Shown here piece after piece: positions 1-8,903 of a stretch of DNA of 27,026 nt. This stretch comes from JANQRV01 sp964533785. GTDB lineage: Bacteria > Bacteroidota > Bacteroidia > Chitinophagales > Saprospiraceae. The notes beneath the pieces were generated by a model. It ran no database searches. It saw only the letters and a list, made by a program, of their open reading frames with translations, and was not told the DNA's origin. The DNA lies in assembly GCA_964533785.1 (NCBI GenBank), contig CAZHNG010000046.1, forward strand, positions 1 to 27,026, in the 5' to 3' direction. The translations under genes were made by a program, and so were the position numbers. Positions within the stretch are counted from its first letter, which is position 1. Every line of letters begins with the position of its first letter.

Positions 1-19
1 CAATTAGTTAGAATTTTTA

Positions 20-54
20 GTCTAACTTCTAGAGTCTAGCGTCAAAAGTCTAGG
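20..54 (+). repeat. Five degenerate 7-bp tandem repeats (GTCTAGN)
   Basis: Five heptamers in exact register: GTCTAAC, TTCTAGA, GTCTAGC, GTCAAAA, GTCTAGG. The 17-bp core at 34-50 recurs in inverted orientation at 26981-26997. The function is unknown. It looks like a dispersed intergenic repeat. Confidence 0.7.
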
Positions 55-133
55 TATTATGAAGATCATTCAAAAGATCCTTCGACCTTCGATGTTTTTA
101 AGTTTGAAGAGGACGGATCTAATTGATATTTCC

Positions 134-364
134 CTATGTATTTATGGCTTCTCCCTCGTCACGCATCCGCTCCGCCAAACGCTTATATATTTCAGGAACG
201 GGATATCCCAAATGCAAACAAACCCGAACGACGTCTTTGGGACAAATCATGCCTGATGGCAACGCTAGATCTGCTTTTTTTAAGTATCGGTACAAACTAG
301 TGCGGCTCAAACCTAAGTGGCTGGCCAACTCACTTCTCGTTATCGAAGGAGGTATTATTTGCAT
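134..364 (-). CDS. Small helix-turn-helix DNA-binding protein
   Basis: A 76-residue protein that is almost entirely one helix-turn-helix unit. The segment SELASHLGLSRTSLYRYLKK (residues 11-30) has the classic helix, tight turn (GLS) and recognition helix. It is followed by a short strand-like part and a second helical stretch (KDVVRVCLHLGY). No ligand-binding or oligomerisation domain is present, so it would act as a minimal regulator or as a DNA-binding accessory protein. It is transcribed away from the RND permease gene at 627, with about 260 bp of AT-rich DNA between the two starts, so it could control that divergent promoter. The family is not certain; it resembles the short HTH proteins common in Bacteroidota. 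Its target is not visible. Confidence 0.6.
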   Translation of the reverse strand: MQIIPPSITRSELASHLGLSRTSLYRYLKKADLALPSGMICPKDVVRVCLHLGYPVPEIYKRLAERMRDEGEAINT

Positions 365-626
365 AGTGAATCTATTTCAGTTAAAATGAATCTTCCACAC
401 GACAAATAATACTGATGTGAAATTATAGTGAGATAATATTGGATATGGAGGAAAACCGATCGTAATTTGTTTCATGGTGGTGTTTTGATTACTAAAATAA
501 TTTCAAACAAGAAAAAAAGCAAGAAAAATTCTTGTTTTAACAGAAAAAACTATCAAAAAAGTAAAATGTCATCTAATTTCACATCATATTAGGGAATATC
601 ATTTTTGTATTATCGCTAACTCATAA

Positions 627-3600
627 ATGAAGGTATCACCTTTTTCGATCATATTGATATTCATTGCACTGGCAACGATAGGCTTGGGGCTTGTTCCAAG
701 GTTGAATCTGAGGTATTTACCCAACTCCGCTCCCAATAGTCTATCCATCAACTACAGTTGGCCGGGCGCTGCACCGTCAGCCGTAGAACAACAAATCACA
801 GCCGTTCTGGAAGGTAATCTTGCGCTGGTACGGGGCATCCGGAAGATCTATTCCATCTCAAGAGCCGGCCGCGGTAACATCCGGTTGGAAGTAGAGGAAT
901 CGGCCGATATCGATCTTTTGCGCTTCGAAATTGCGTCCAAACTCCGCCAAGTCTATCCTTCTTTACCACCTGATGCCGGTTTCCCCGTTCTGTCCGTAGA
1001 TGCTCCCGATGAATCCCAGGAAGAAAGCCCGGTACTAACCTATACCTTAAGCGGGAATGATCTGCCTACTAACCTGTATGGCTATGCCCGGGAGGTGGCA
1101 GCACCTCATCTTTCCGCAATCCCCGGCCTCAATCGTATCGAAGTACGGGGCGGCAATCAAAAAGAATGGCGCGTCATTTATGATCCCGCAAAATTAGCCA
1201 TGCTAGGCTTGAAGCAGGCTGATTTGTCCATTGCTTTTCAACGACGTTTCGGACGCGAAGCACTTGGGACCACTACCGACGGGGCACAAAACCTGTACGT
1301 CAAATTAGATCATCCTCCCCTGAAAGATTGGAAGCATATTGTTATTGCGACCAAAGACCGGCGTATGATCTATCTGGGAGATGTAGCGAATGTAGAGCTG
1401 CGGGAACAGCCGCCCCGCCACTACTACCGCATCAATGGGCAGAACAGTATCCGTCTGCTCTTTTTTGCCGAACCGGACGCCAATACACTGGTCTTAGCCA
1501 ACCAAATCAAAAGGGCCGCGACCGGCCTTGTACCTTCCTTACCACCGTCCTACCAGTTACGCCTGGAAGAAGATGCTACCCGTTTTTTGCAGGAAGAACT
1601 CCGGAAAATCCAATGGCGATCCCTGCTATCCCTGGGTATTCTTTTGTTGTTCGTTCTGCTGGTCTACCGCAATATCAGATTTCTGCTGCTCGTTCTGGGC
1701 AGCTTGTTGATCAATCTCGGCATCGCTGCCGGCTTTTATTATTTCCTGTCAGTAGAGATCAATTTATACGCCTTGGCAGGTATCACCGTATCTTTCGGCA
1801 TTATTATCGACAACATTATCGTGATGGGGCACCACGTTCGCCGGCACCGTGACCTCAGGGTTTTTCCCGCTTTACTGGCATCTACGCTGACCACGATCTC
1901 CGCTTTGGTGATCCTCTATTTTTTACCGGAAGAATGGCGGCACAATCTCACGAGTTTTGCCCAGGTTATGGCGATTAATCTTGGTGTATCTCTTCTGGTC
2001 GCTTTGTGGTTGGTACCGGCCTTGGTTAAGCGGTTGGCACCCTATTCGAGTAAACTGCAGGACAGGTCCAGGCATGCTCTTTTGAAGCGATTAGGCCGGT
2101 TTGCGCTTTACGAAAGAATGTTGCGGGGTTTACATCGTTTTCGCAGCCTTGTGATCATTTTGATGATCCTGACTTTCGGCCTCCCCGTTTTCCTGCTGCC
2201 CAACAACATTTCCGGTTGGGAATGGTACAACCGTAACCTGGGGGCTGACTGGTACGTGGAGAGTGTCAAGCCCGTCGTCAACCGCTTGTTGGGCGGCACT
2301 TTACGGCTTTTTATGTGGTACGTATACGAAGGTTCGGCCTACCGCACACCCGAAGAGACGGTACTCTATGTACAGGGTAGTCTGCCCCAGGGAGCGACGG
2401 TCCATCAGCTCAACAGCTTGTTTGAACAGATCGAAGGGTATTTGTCCCGCTACCCGGCAGAGATCCGGCAGTTTACCACGCGCATCAGCAGCGGACAATA
2501 CGGCAACTGCAAAATCATCTTTAACGAAGGATATGATCTTACCTTTCCATTTCAATTGAAAAACCGTTTGATCAGCCAAAGCATTAATTTGGGCGGCGCC
2601 GAATGGAATATTTACGGCGTGGGTCGCGGTTTCAGTTCCGGTAGTAGTGCTCAACCGCCCAGTTACCAGATTGCGATGTATGGTTATCACAAAGCACAAC
2701 TGGCGGAGCTGGCGAAGCAATTTGCCGGTATCCTGCTCAAACATCCGCGGGTACAGGAAGTCGACACCGAAGGTAACATCAATTGGTGGGAAAAAGACCG
2801 TTACCTGTACCAAATGGATTTTGATCAGCAGGAACTGGCGGCCTATCAGCTGGCCCCTGACCGGATCGTACGGAGGCTCCAGCCCTTCGACCAGGCAATA
2901 CGCAGCGATCTGCGCCTGCCCGATGGGCTGCCGCTGCGGCTGGTCAATGCCCGGCAAACGGAAAATGATCTTTGGTTGCTGAATAATGCTACTTTAAGCG
3001 TAGATAGTCAACGTATCGTGCAGCATTACGTGAGTACCATGGAGAAAATAAAGGCCGCCCCCGCCATCCATAAAGAGAATCAACAATACATTCAGATGGT
3101 GGCTTTCGAATACCTGGGGTCGGCCCGTTTCGGTAATCGCCACCTGGAGGAAAGCATGGCGGCCATGCAAAAGGCAATGCCCCTCGGTTACAGCATGGAA
3201 CGACGACGGTTTTCTTTTTTCACCAAAAAAGAAGCTCAACAATTGGGCGGGTTGATCGCCCTGGTCATTGGTTTCATTTTCTTTATTTGCGCCATTCAGT
3301 TCGAATCGTTCCGGCAGGCGTTTGCTATTATTGTTTTGATCCCGCTATCTTTTATCGGCATTTTCCTGACCTTTTATTGGTTCGATTTTGCTTTCGACCA
3401 GGGTGGATATACGGCATTTCTGTTGGTGAGCGGACTGACGGTCAACAGCTTGATCCTCATCATCAATGATTTTAATTATTACCGGAAGCGGCAGCCGCAA
3501 CGGGACCAATTCCAAACGTACCTGAAAGCTTTCCGCCAAAAGATCACGCCGATCTTGTTGACCATATTTTCGACAGCATTAGGGCTTACTCCCTTTTTGA

Positions 3601-3725
3601 TCAGCGGCAATGAAGAAGCATTTTGGTTCGCGTTGGCGGTAGGGACGATCGGGGGACTGTTCTTTTCGGTAGTGGTTTTGGTATTGGTGGTGCCGTTGAT
3701 GTTTGTGGGGTTGGAACGCGGATGA
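627..3725 (+). CDS. RND efflux permease (RND permease 1), AcrB/HAE type
   Basis: A full-length 1032-residue inner-membrane proton-driven exporter of the RND superfamily. The layout is canonical: TM1 at residues 5-24, a large periplasmic loop, a TM2-TM6 block at about 332-470, TM7 near 505-525, a second large loop, and TM8-TM12 at about 870-1030. The TM4 proton-relay motif reads GIIIDNIIVM with Asp395 followed by Asn, not the double Asp of AcrB. In the TM10 region (SGLTVNSLILIIND) the AcrB lysine is replaced by Asn/Ser. The N-terminus MKVSPFSIILIF is typical of one Bacteroidota RND subgroup. No periplasmic adaptor or TolC-type gene is in the window, so the partners are elsewhere. GC content is clearly higher than in the island to its right. 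The substrate is unknown. A second permease of different type lies at 14803, and the decayed stub at 3790 suggests the two genes were once neighbours. Confidence 0.93.
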   Translation: MKVSPFSIILIFIALATIGLGLVPRLNLRYLPNSAPNSLSINYSWPGAAPSAVEQQITAVLEGNLALVRGIRKIYSISRAGRGNIRLEVEESADIDLLRFEIASKLRQVYPSLPPDAGFPVLSVDAPDESQEESPVLTYTLSGNDLPTNLYGYAREVAAPHLSAIPGLNRIEVRGGNQKEWRVIYDPAKLAMLGLKQADLSIAFQRRFGREALGTTTDGAQNLYVKLDHPPLKDWKHIVIATKDRRMIYLGDVANVELREQPPRHYYRINGQNSIRLLFFAEPDANTLVLANQIKRAATGLVPSLPPSYQLRLEEDATRFLQEELRKIQWRSLLSLGILLLFVLLVYRNIRFLLLVLGSLLINLGIAAGFYYFLSVEINLYALAGITVSFGIIIDNIIVMGHHVRRHRDLRVFPALLASTLTTISALVILYFLPEEWRHNLTSFAQVMAINLGVSLLVALWLVPALVKRLAPYSSKLQDRSRHALLKRLGRFALYERMLRGLHRFRSLVIILMILTFGLPVFLLPNNISGWEWYNRNLGADWYVESVKPVVNRLLGGTLRLFMWYVYEGSAYRTPEETVLYVQGSLPQGATVHQLNSLFEQIEGYLSRYPAEIRQFTTRISSGQYGNCKIIFNEGYDLTFPFQLKNRLISQSINLGGAEWNIYGVGRGFSSGSSAQPPSYQIAMYGYHKAQLAELAKQFAGILLKHPRVQEVDTEGNINWWEKDRYLYQMDFDQQELAAYQLAPDRIVRRLQPFDQAIRSDLRLPDGLPLRLVNARQTENDLWLLNNATLSVDSQRIVQHYVSTMEKIKAAPAIHKENQQYIQMVAFEYLGSARFGNRHLEESMAAMQKAMPLGYSMERRRFSFFTKKEAQQLGGLIALVIGFIFFICAIQFESFRQAFAIIVLIPLSFIGIFLTFYWFDFAFDQGGYTAFLLVSGLTVNSLILIINDFNYYRKRQPQRDQFQTYLKAFRQKITPILLTIFSTALGLTPFLISGNEEAFWFALAVGTIGGLFFSVVVLVLVVPLMFVGLERG

Positions 3726-3789
3726 AGCAGATTGGGCTGATCTTCGCGGATGAGAGGCGGGAACGGGCAGGATATGGCCGACAGAATAG

Positions 3790-3890
3790 GAGGTATTTCT
3801 TCCATTATCGAGCGCTACTATAATGAAAACTTGGGATAAGTCAATTTAATTTGCTCGCTGATGAATTGTTTCGGCGCTTTACTCAGGATA
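3790..3890 (+). pseudogene. Decayed 5' remnant of RND permease 2 and its promoter
   Basis: This lies in the otherwise empty 337-bp stretch between RND permease 1 and the 402-residue lipoprotein. The frame at 3849-3890 reads I-C-S-LMNCFGALLRI, which matches the start of RND permease 2 (IAVLMSCFGAVMLGI). At DNA level 3858-3878 matches it at 19 of 21 positions. Upstream, GTATTT, CATTATC-GA and TTGGGAT..TCAA recur in the same order as in the three better copies at 5299, 11072 and 14569. About 35 bp, including the start codon, seem to be deleted. Its orientation is the same as the other copies. The rest of 3726-4062 shows no credible gene; the short open frame starting at 3851 is judged spurious. 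Confidence 0.55.
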
Positions 3891-4062
3891 AATTTACAAT
3901 TCTAAGCTTCCAATATAAATCAATCGCCCCTCCGGCTCAATGGTCGTCTTGGTACGATCAGGACTTAAAAAACTTCATTCTTATTTTTAAAACCATAAAC
4001 ATATTCTGCTTTTTCTCTATCCAATGGAAATCTGTTCAATGCTTATGAAAATGATTAATTTA

Positions 4063-5271
4063 TCAAAAAGCATAATCGAAAAGTTTACCGACTGGAATCT
4101 TAAAGATCAGAGGATTATCCTCCAAAGCCATCTTTCCAATTTTCTGAAATACACTATTCTCTTCCAATTGATCTCCCATTTCTTCGAAATAGCTCACCAT
4201 ATCATCAGCTGAGATAATGAGTATTAATTCTCCCTCCGTATTGATCGCCGCTGGTTGGTAAGCTATTTTTGTTTGCTTGATGAAAGGCAGCTTAGGTCGA
4301 AAACAACGGGCTTTTCTACTTTTAAAATCGATTAAAACCCAATAGAAGGCACCATTATAACGGTACTGGGTAATGGCTCTGCTACCGAAAGTTAAAAAAC
4401 GATCCAAACTTACTATATATCGCTGATTTCTTTTTAGTTCGATAAACCTGTCTGTGCTCATAGAAGGGTTTGCCTCTAAATCAAATACAGCGGAAGAAAA
4501 TTGTAATTGGGCGTATTTATTAATATCCTTCTGCGTAATGTGAAAAAGTTCAGTTCCCACAATAGGATAGAAATATAAATTGCCATTCTTCTGGTCTTTA
4601 TAGAATCTGGTACCTTGCAAACCAATACCCTTCAAAAATGGTGGAATAGGGACAGCTTGATCCACTATTGCTATTTGAGGCGCTACTTTCAACAAAACGA
4701 GATTGTTCTCAGTGGCTATTTCATTAGGTGATTGATCCAGATCAAAGGCATAAATATCGTCAGATATTTTGGAAAATTTATCGAAAGTATGTTGAATGTC
4801 TACTTTGTCAACAACCTGCCCGTATAGGTTTAACCTCCAAATCGTCTGGGCTCCATAATCAAGTAGTTCCAGGTATTCTCCATCAAACCAAACATCTTTG
4901 ATCACTTTGAATGAAGTGGGACCATCCTGTGGAATTGAAATTTTCCTTACGAAATCCCCCTGTTTGGAAAAAACTTTAATTGAAACATCGCTGTAATCCC
5001 CTATGCTTCGGTGAAAAATGAAGAAATACTCTTCTGCAACTATAAATCGGTCAATGAATTCATAAATGACCAAGTTATCACCATTTCCGGATTCTAATTT
5101 TACCCATTCCCATTCTTCATTTAAGTTGTCCATTTCTAAAGATTCAACCTGATTGTTATTTACATCAATTAACAAATCCGAGGGAGAGTCTTTTGAACAA
5201 TTCCAACAGGAAAAAAACAGAAAAAGGTTGAGTAATAACCCAACCTCAGATAAAATTTTCATTTTTTTCAT
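4063..5271 (-). CDS. Lipoprotein, predicted 6-bladed beta-propeller
   Basis: A 402-residue exported protein. Residues 1-25 form a lipoprotein signal peptide ending in a cysteine-bearing segment (FFSCWNCSKD), so it is probably anchored to the inner leaflet of the outer membrane or exposed on the surface. The body is a run of short beta segments with the pattern seen in Bacteroidota 6-bladed propeller lipoproteins: V-KVFSKQGDFVRKI, a polar PQDGP turn, VWFDGEYLELLDY, then IWRLNLYGQVVDKV. No catalytic motif is visible. The gene starts directly at the edge of promoter repeat copy 1 (MKK start, as in two of the peptide genes). It is the only gene of the oldest-looking cassette, and no six-cysteine peptide precedes it. 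It could be a sensor, scaffold or peptide-binding protein. Confidence 0.8.
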   Translation of the reverse strand: MKKMKILSEVGLLLNLFLFFSCWNCSKDSPSDLLIDVNNNQVESLEMDNLNEEWEWVKLESGNGDNLVIYEFIDRFIVAEEYFFIFHRSIGDYSDVSIKVFSKQGDFVRKISIPQDGPTSFKVIKDVWFDGEYLELLDYGAQTIWRLNLYGQVVDKVDIQHTFDKFSKISDDIYAFDLDQSPNEIATENNLVLLKVAPQIAIVDQAVPIPPFLKGIGLQGTRFYKDQKNGNLYFYPIVGTELFHITQKDINKYAQLQFSSAVFDLEANPSMSTDRFIELKRNQRYIVSLDRFLTFGSRAITQYRYNGAFYWVLIDFKSRKARCFRPKLPFIKQTKIAYQPAAINTEGELILIISADDMVSYFEEMGDQLEENSVFQKIGKMALEDNPLIFKIPVGKLFDYAF

Positions 5272-5298
5272 AATTTAAAATTTATTATTTTATGGAAA

Positions 5299-5598
5299 CC
5301 TACTCTCTTCCAGGTTTTCGGTAATCCCTGAAACAAATGGCCAATCGTTCACTACAAAATTAAGGAGTATTTCCTTGCCAAACTGTTTCAAAGTGTTTCA
5401 AAGTGTTTCACCTATCAGTAAAATTTATTAATTACTCCGAATGAATCGGTAACATCATGTATTTTAAAGATTATCCGATCAAAATAAATTTACTTATTTG
5501 GGATTCAAATTAAAGACCAATCATGCTATCCTTTCTGGTACACCGGCCGATTGCCGTTCTGATGAGTTGTTTCGGTGCTGTGCTATTGGGTATCCCCG
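5299..5598. repeat. Divergent promoter/RND 5' repeat, copy 1
   Basis: This runs from a CCTACTCTC motif next to the lipoprotein start at 5271 to the first 25 codons of an RND gene. It differs from copy 3 at about 12 of 205 positions between the TGTTTCA array and the break. Homology to RND permease 2 ends near 5598, after GGGTATCC. From 5598 to 5818 the DNA is unlike the other copies and no gene is recognised there. A GC-rich patch at about 5755-5820 may be another remnant. Confidence 0.85.
5355..5410 (-). promoter_or_regulatory. Promoter and TGTTTCA operator array, copy 1
   Basis: On the minus strand, TAATTTTG (5355-5362) fits the Bacteroidota -7 element TAnnTTTG. TTTG lies 16 nt upstream as the -33 element. 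TGTTTCA is repeated at 5384, 5394 and 5404, exactly 10 bp apart, directly upstream of the -33 element. An inverted TGAAACA sits at 5329-5335 in the leader. It drives the lipoprotein at 5271. Confidence 0.6.
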
Positions 5599-5660
5599 AA
5601 GCACTAGGTTGTCAAAAGAATTTAACCGAAATGAAACCTTTCACATGTAGGAAAGGCTGA
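5523..5660 (+). pseudogene. Truncated RND permease 5' stub (copy 1)
   Basis: The ATG at 5523 opens a 45-codon frame. Its first 24 residues (MLSFLVHRPIAVLMSCFGAV and then LLGI) match the N-terminus of RND permease 2 at 14803. After residue 24 the sequence is unrelated, and a TGA follows at 5658. The product would be a single membrane helix with a short tail. It is most simply read as the broken 5' end left when cassette DNA joined here, not as a functional gene. Confidence 0.85.
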
Positions 5661-5818
5661 AAGCTGGAAAATGGCGTAGATCAATACGAAATGCAGTATG
5701 GTCATTGCAACTCTAGCAGAGTGAAAACTTTATAAACGGCAATGTCAAAGATTTGGTCGATCTCCGGGGGAGCGGCAACCGCACCGCGGGCCATTCCCAG
5801 CTTACCGAAAGCCCGTCG

Positions 5819-6988
5819 CTACAAACCAGCTACTTCTATCTTACCCCGGTAGTACTTATTCTCGTCTTTGTTTCTATATTTTCTGGTTAAAACCAGGTGG
5901 TTCATTGTGAAAATATGGTTCAAATAGTATTCCGAAGGTACTTTAATATCCGCCCCTATCTTTTTGCCGGATTTGAAGACCTGGATATATTCATCTCGCG
6001 ACCGGAAAGCATCCATATCCACGCCCATTGAACCATCCCTGCTTAAATCGTTCAATTCCCGTTTGACTGGCGTTCGATAGGCTAGCAGCGTAATATTGCC
6101 CGGAAGTGACCTGATATAAAAATAGGAAGTATTGACGTAGGGCAATTGGAAGTATTTTGAGTTGCCCAGCAGTTTATCCCCCTTTGTCAAACCTAGCGTT
6201 TCCAGGGGGGTAAAATGTTCTGGATCGGTCGGGTATTCGGCTACCAGCGTCAAATCTTTCAAATCATATTCAAATCTTTTCTCTTCGTAGGGAAAAACCA
6301 CTTGCAATCGCCTCGAATTATCAGCATCAAAGGTGATAAGCGGTATCTTTTCAGCAGGAAAAACCTTTTCCCGATATATGGGATCAGTTAATCGAATCCC
6401 TGACTTGAAGAGCTTCTGATCGGGCTTAAAAACACTGACCAAGTCGGCATTTAAAATGTCTTGCGGTTCGAATACCTTGTCCTTACTGCCTGACAAAAGA
6501 AAGGTTATCCCATCTTCTTCATCCAGCCGATTCTTGGCATCAAAAATCCCGATTACCGGATTAAAAAAATAGCCATCGGGATAACTACCATATCCAAGTT
6601 GTTTTCCATTGATGCTGAAATAATAGTAACGGTAGGTGGAAGCAACCACGATCCGATCCTTGCCCACAAAGGAAGTACCGCGAATCATACCGTACTCATT
6701 AGGGCCTTTTCCGCTCTGGTTAAACTTATTGATAATGCTTCCTGAGGTATCTGCAATAACGATCGTACCGGACGGCAGGTCAAACGTCAGATAGTTGGGG
6801 TCTGAATAATCAGTCAGATACAACAGTCCATCATTGAATTCAATGAGAAAAGAATCGACAATACTGAAGGCCGTTTTTTCATTTTTGCTATCGATTTCAG
6901 TATCCGATCGTTCTTTTTCTGTTACGCAATGAAGGAGCATAAGCATAATCGGGATCAATAAAATTCCCTGCAGGTATATGATTTTCAT
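5819..6988 (-). CDS. Lipoprotein, DUF4221-like predicted propeller
   Basis: The reading frame is open from 7030, but the start chosen here is the internal Met at 6988. From there the protein begins MKIIYLQGILLIPIMLMLLHC, a good lipoprotein signal with Cys at the end of the hydrophobic segment. The body is about 365 residues with repeated beta segments and motifs such as SGKGPNEYG, a loop typical of Bacteroidota lipoprotein propellers related to DUF4221 and 6-bladed families. It is a clear paralogue of the next gene upstream (7171-8331): both share a GPNxYGxIRGxS block, an FP..KLPL/KIPLI segment, VVFPY and an ET-LGL-GD block in the same order. Together they look like a duplicated pair in one leftward operon. 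No enzyme motif is seen and the function is unknown. Confidence 0.8.
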   Translation of the reverse strand: MKIIYLQGILLIPIMLMLLHCVTEKERSDTEIDSKNEKTAFSIVDSFLIEFNDGLLYLTDYSDPNYLTFDLPSGTIVIADTSGSIINKFNQSGKGPNEYGMIRGTSFVGKDRIVVASTYRYYYFSINGKQLGYGSYPDGYFFNPVIGIFDAKNRLDEEDGITFLLSGSKDKVFEPQDILNADLVSVFKPDQKLFKSGIRLTDPIYREKVFPAEKIPLITFDADNSRRLQVVFPYEEKRFEYDLKDLTLVAEYPTDPEHFTPLETLGLTKGDKLLGNSKYFQLPYVNTSYFYIRSLPGNITLLAYRTPVKRELNDLSRDGSMGVDMDAFRSRDEYIQVFKSGKKIGADIKVPSEYYLNHIFTMNHLVLTRKYRNKDENKYYRGKIEVAGL

Positions 6989-7170
6989 TACAGTAGGCAT
7001 TAAATGCTTGATAATTAGTTTAATATACATAGTACATGAAAACAGACCATCATCATCCTGTTACCAACGTAAAATTATGATTTCGTATTCCTTGCTGCTG
7101 ATAGCTATCAGGATAAGTCAAGTAATCTACCAACCTACGTTACTTTAGTAATGATAAAACAATAGATTCA

Positions 7171-8331
7171 TCATTTTATGACAACCCGCCCTCTATAAAA
7201 TTTATTTTCTTCCTCTTCGGGATATCTTTGCAATAACAAAATATGGTCAATGTCAAATATCCCCTCAATGCTATATCGAGGATCGATAGGAATATCATTC
7301 GCAATTTTCTTACCATTTTTAAATACTTGAATATAATTTTTCCAACAGGGGATTTTGGTGTTGGATAGATCGCCTATGCCGGCAATTGTCTCCGGGTCTT
7401 CTAAATCCTCTTTACATCTTACTTTATAAGCGATTATCGTGAACCCTGCTTCAGTTGATTTTACGTAAAAGTATTGGCTGTTAATGTATTCAAGTTTGAA
7501 GTATTTTTTTCCCCGTTTTTGTTCATCACCGGGTTTCAGGCCAAGCGTTTCCATTTTGGTGAAATACTTGGGCCTGGTTGCTGTTTCATTAACTAACTCA
7601 AAATTTTCCAAACTATAACTACGAAGGCTTTTTTGGTAGGGAAAAACGACTTTTATGTTTTGGTAATTTGAAATATCTACATCGAATAATGGTAATTTAT
7701 TAACAGGGAAGACAGATTCTTCGTAAAGGGCACGGTCAAATTTAACCCCAAATCGAAATTGTTTATTCCTCACGTTATATAAAGCAATTAAATCTCTCTG
7801 CAATGGATCGGTTTTAACTAGTTTGCCATCTCCCAGCAAAACCAAATAAAGTTCACCTTGCTCATCTTTGTAGTTTTCGACAGAAAATATTCTGAAAATT
7901 GGGAGGAAAATATAGTCTTCGGGAAAGGTACCAAAGCCTTTTGGAGTCCCTTCGTAATCAAAAAAATAATAGTTGTATGTGTCGCACACGACAATAGTCT
8001 CATGGTCCACCAATGAGACACCCCTTATCGTTCCATATTGATTTGGACCATCGCCCATTTGATTAATCTCGAAAAATTTTTTACCGTCTTCGGAAACGAT
8101 CAATATCCAAGGCTCTCCAAAATTATACATGGTATAGTAACCATGTTTAAAGTCCGTTACGGAATACAAATTATTATTGTAATCAACTGTAAAAGAGTCG
8201 TAGATTTCAAAAAGTTGGGATACCGCATTCCCATCATTGCCGACGATGTCTTCATTTGGCGGATCAGTGCTACAAGATAGCGTCGAAAAACAAATACTAA
8301 TGATCATAAAGGATAAGTGTAAATTATTCAT
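7171..8331 (-). CDS. Lipoprotein, DUF4221-like predicted propeller (paralogue)
   Basis: A 386-residue protein with a strong lipoprotein signal: MNNLHLSFMIISICFSTLSC, with lipobox TLSC at residue 20. It shares the order of motifs of its downstream neighbour: DGPNQYGTIRGVS, FPEDYIFLPIFRIF, FPVNKLPLFDVD, VVFPYQ, METLGLKPGDE and YIQVFKNGKKI. The pair therefore arose by duplication but has diverged well. The 140-bp gap to the next gene has no clear terminator, so both may be co-transcribed. Upstream (8332-8903) lie an inverted repeat, a MITE and the six-cysteine peptide gene at 8904. The MITE may now separate this pair from its original promoter. The role is unknown, probably a surface or periplasmic binding protein. 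Confidence 0.8.
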   Translation of the reverse strand: MNNLHLSFMIISICFSTLSCSTDPPNEDIVGNDGNAVSQLFEIYDSFTVDYNNNLYSVTDFKHGYYTMYNFGEPWILIVSEDGKKFFEINQMGDGPNQYGTIRGVSLVDHETIVVCDTYNYYFFDYEGTPKGFGTFPEDYIFLPIFRIFSVENYKDEQGELYLVLLGDGKLVKTDPLQRDLIALYNVRNKQFRFGVKFDRALYEESVFPVNKLPLFDVDISNYQNIKVVFPYQKSLRSYSLENFELVNETATRPKYFTKMETLGLKPGDEQKRGKKYFKLEYINSQYFYVKSTEAGFTIIAYKVRCKEDLEDPETIAGIGDLSNTKIPCWKNYIQVFKNGKKIANDIPIDPRYSIEGIFDIDHILLLQRYPEEEENKFYRGRVVIK

Positions 8332-8398
8332 AGCTTATAAGGAATAGTCATTGATTAGTGGATTAATTTCCCTTCATCAATCTGTTAGATAGAAAGCC

Positions 8399-8443
8399 CT
8401 TTCTTAAATGATTAAAAAAGATACGATACTGACTTTAAGAAAG
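8399..8443. repeat. Inverted repeat, 10-bp stem
   Basis: CTTTCTTAAA at 8399-8408 is perfectly complementary to TTTAAGAAAG at 8434-8443, with a 25-nt loop. It lies in the leader of the minus-strand gene that starts at 8331. A second overlapping pair (CGATAC/GTATCG) could compete with it. It is possibly an attenuator or protein site; it lacks a proper T-run for a terminator. Confidence 0.4.
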
Positions 8444-8496
8444 CGAATTGTATCGATTATTCACGATGAGAAATACCAGAAGTTTGTTTATTCAAG

Positions 8497-8682
8497 GTAA
8501 CTACTCAACCGTGTTTTATTGATGATTTCGAATTTTAATTGTTGAAAATGACATCAAATGTTCTAAATTTGGCCAAAAGTTGGATCAAAATACGAATTTG
8601 ATCATCAAATTAAATGTTTTGTAAAAACTTGGGATTGCATAAAATTCTGATTTTCAGTATATTTGACCGGCTGAGTAGTTAC
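8497..8682. mobile_element. MITE, 186 bp, IS66-like ends, 8-bp target duplication
   Basis: The left end GTAACTACTCAACCG and the right end (read inverted) GTAACTACTCAGCCG match at 14 of 15 positions. The element is flanked on both sides by the identical 8-mer TATTCAAG (8489-8496 and 8683-8690), a perfect target-site duplication. GTAA termini with 8-bp duplications are the signature of the IS66 family. The inside is AT-rich with no open frame, so it is non-autonomous. Near its right end a plus-strand TTG-20 nt-TATATTTG (8635-8665) looks like an outward promoter, which would read antisense through the peptide gene at 8904. Confidence 0.85.
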
Positions 8683-8903
8683 TATTCAAGTTAAAGAATG
8701 ACTTGAGTGGGCAAACTTCATTGCACCACTAAGTAGGGTTTCCTCAAAAACGAGGCTGCGATGAGTTTCGGCGAATTCGTAAAACCTCGCAGAGATACAA
8801 ACTAAAAATATTGAAAATCAGTGACTTATCAGTATTTAAACCCCGCTTCATAGCAGTCAATTTTCAAATGAGACTTTTTGAGGAGACTCTAAATACATAA
8901 TTA

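Noticed and set aside
1328..1852. Plus-strand frame of 174 codons inside RND permease 1
   Set aside because: Same strand, other frame of a clear gene; composition is low-complexity and no start signal or motif is seen.
2301..2957. Long antisense frame (218 codons) inside RND permease 1
   Set aside because: It lies opposite a well-conserved permease gene, shows no domain and is explained by codon bias of the high-GC coding strand.
3851..4048. Frame of 65 codons between RND permease 1 and the first lipoprotein
   Set aside because: It covers the decayed RND stub in a frame different from the RND one, and its protein has no recognisable features.
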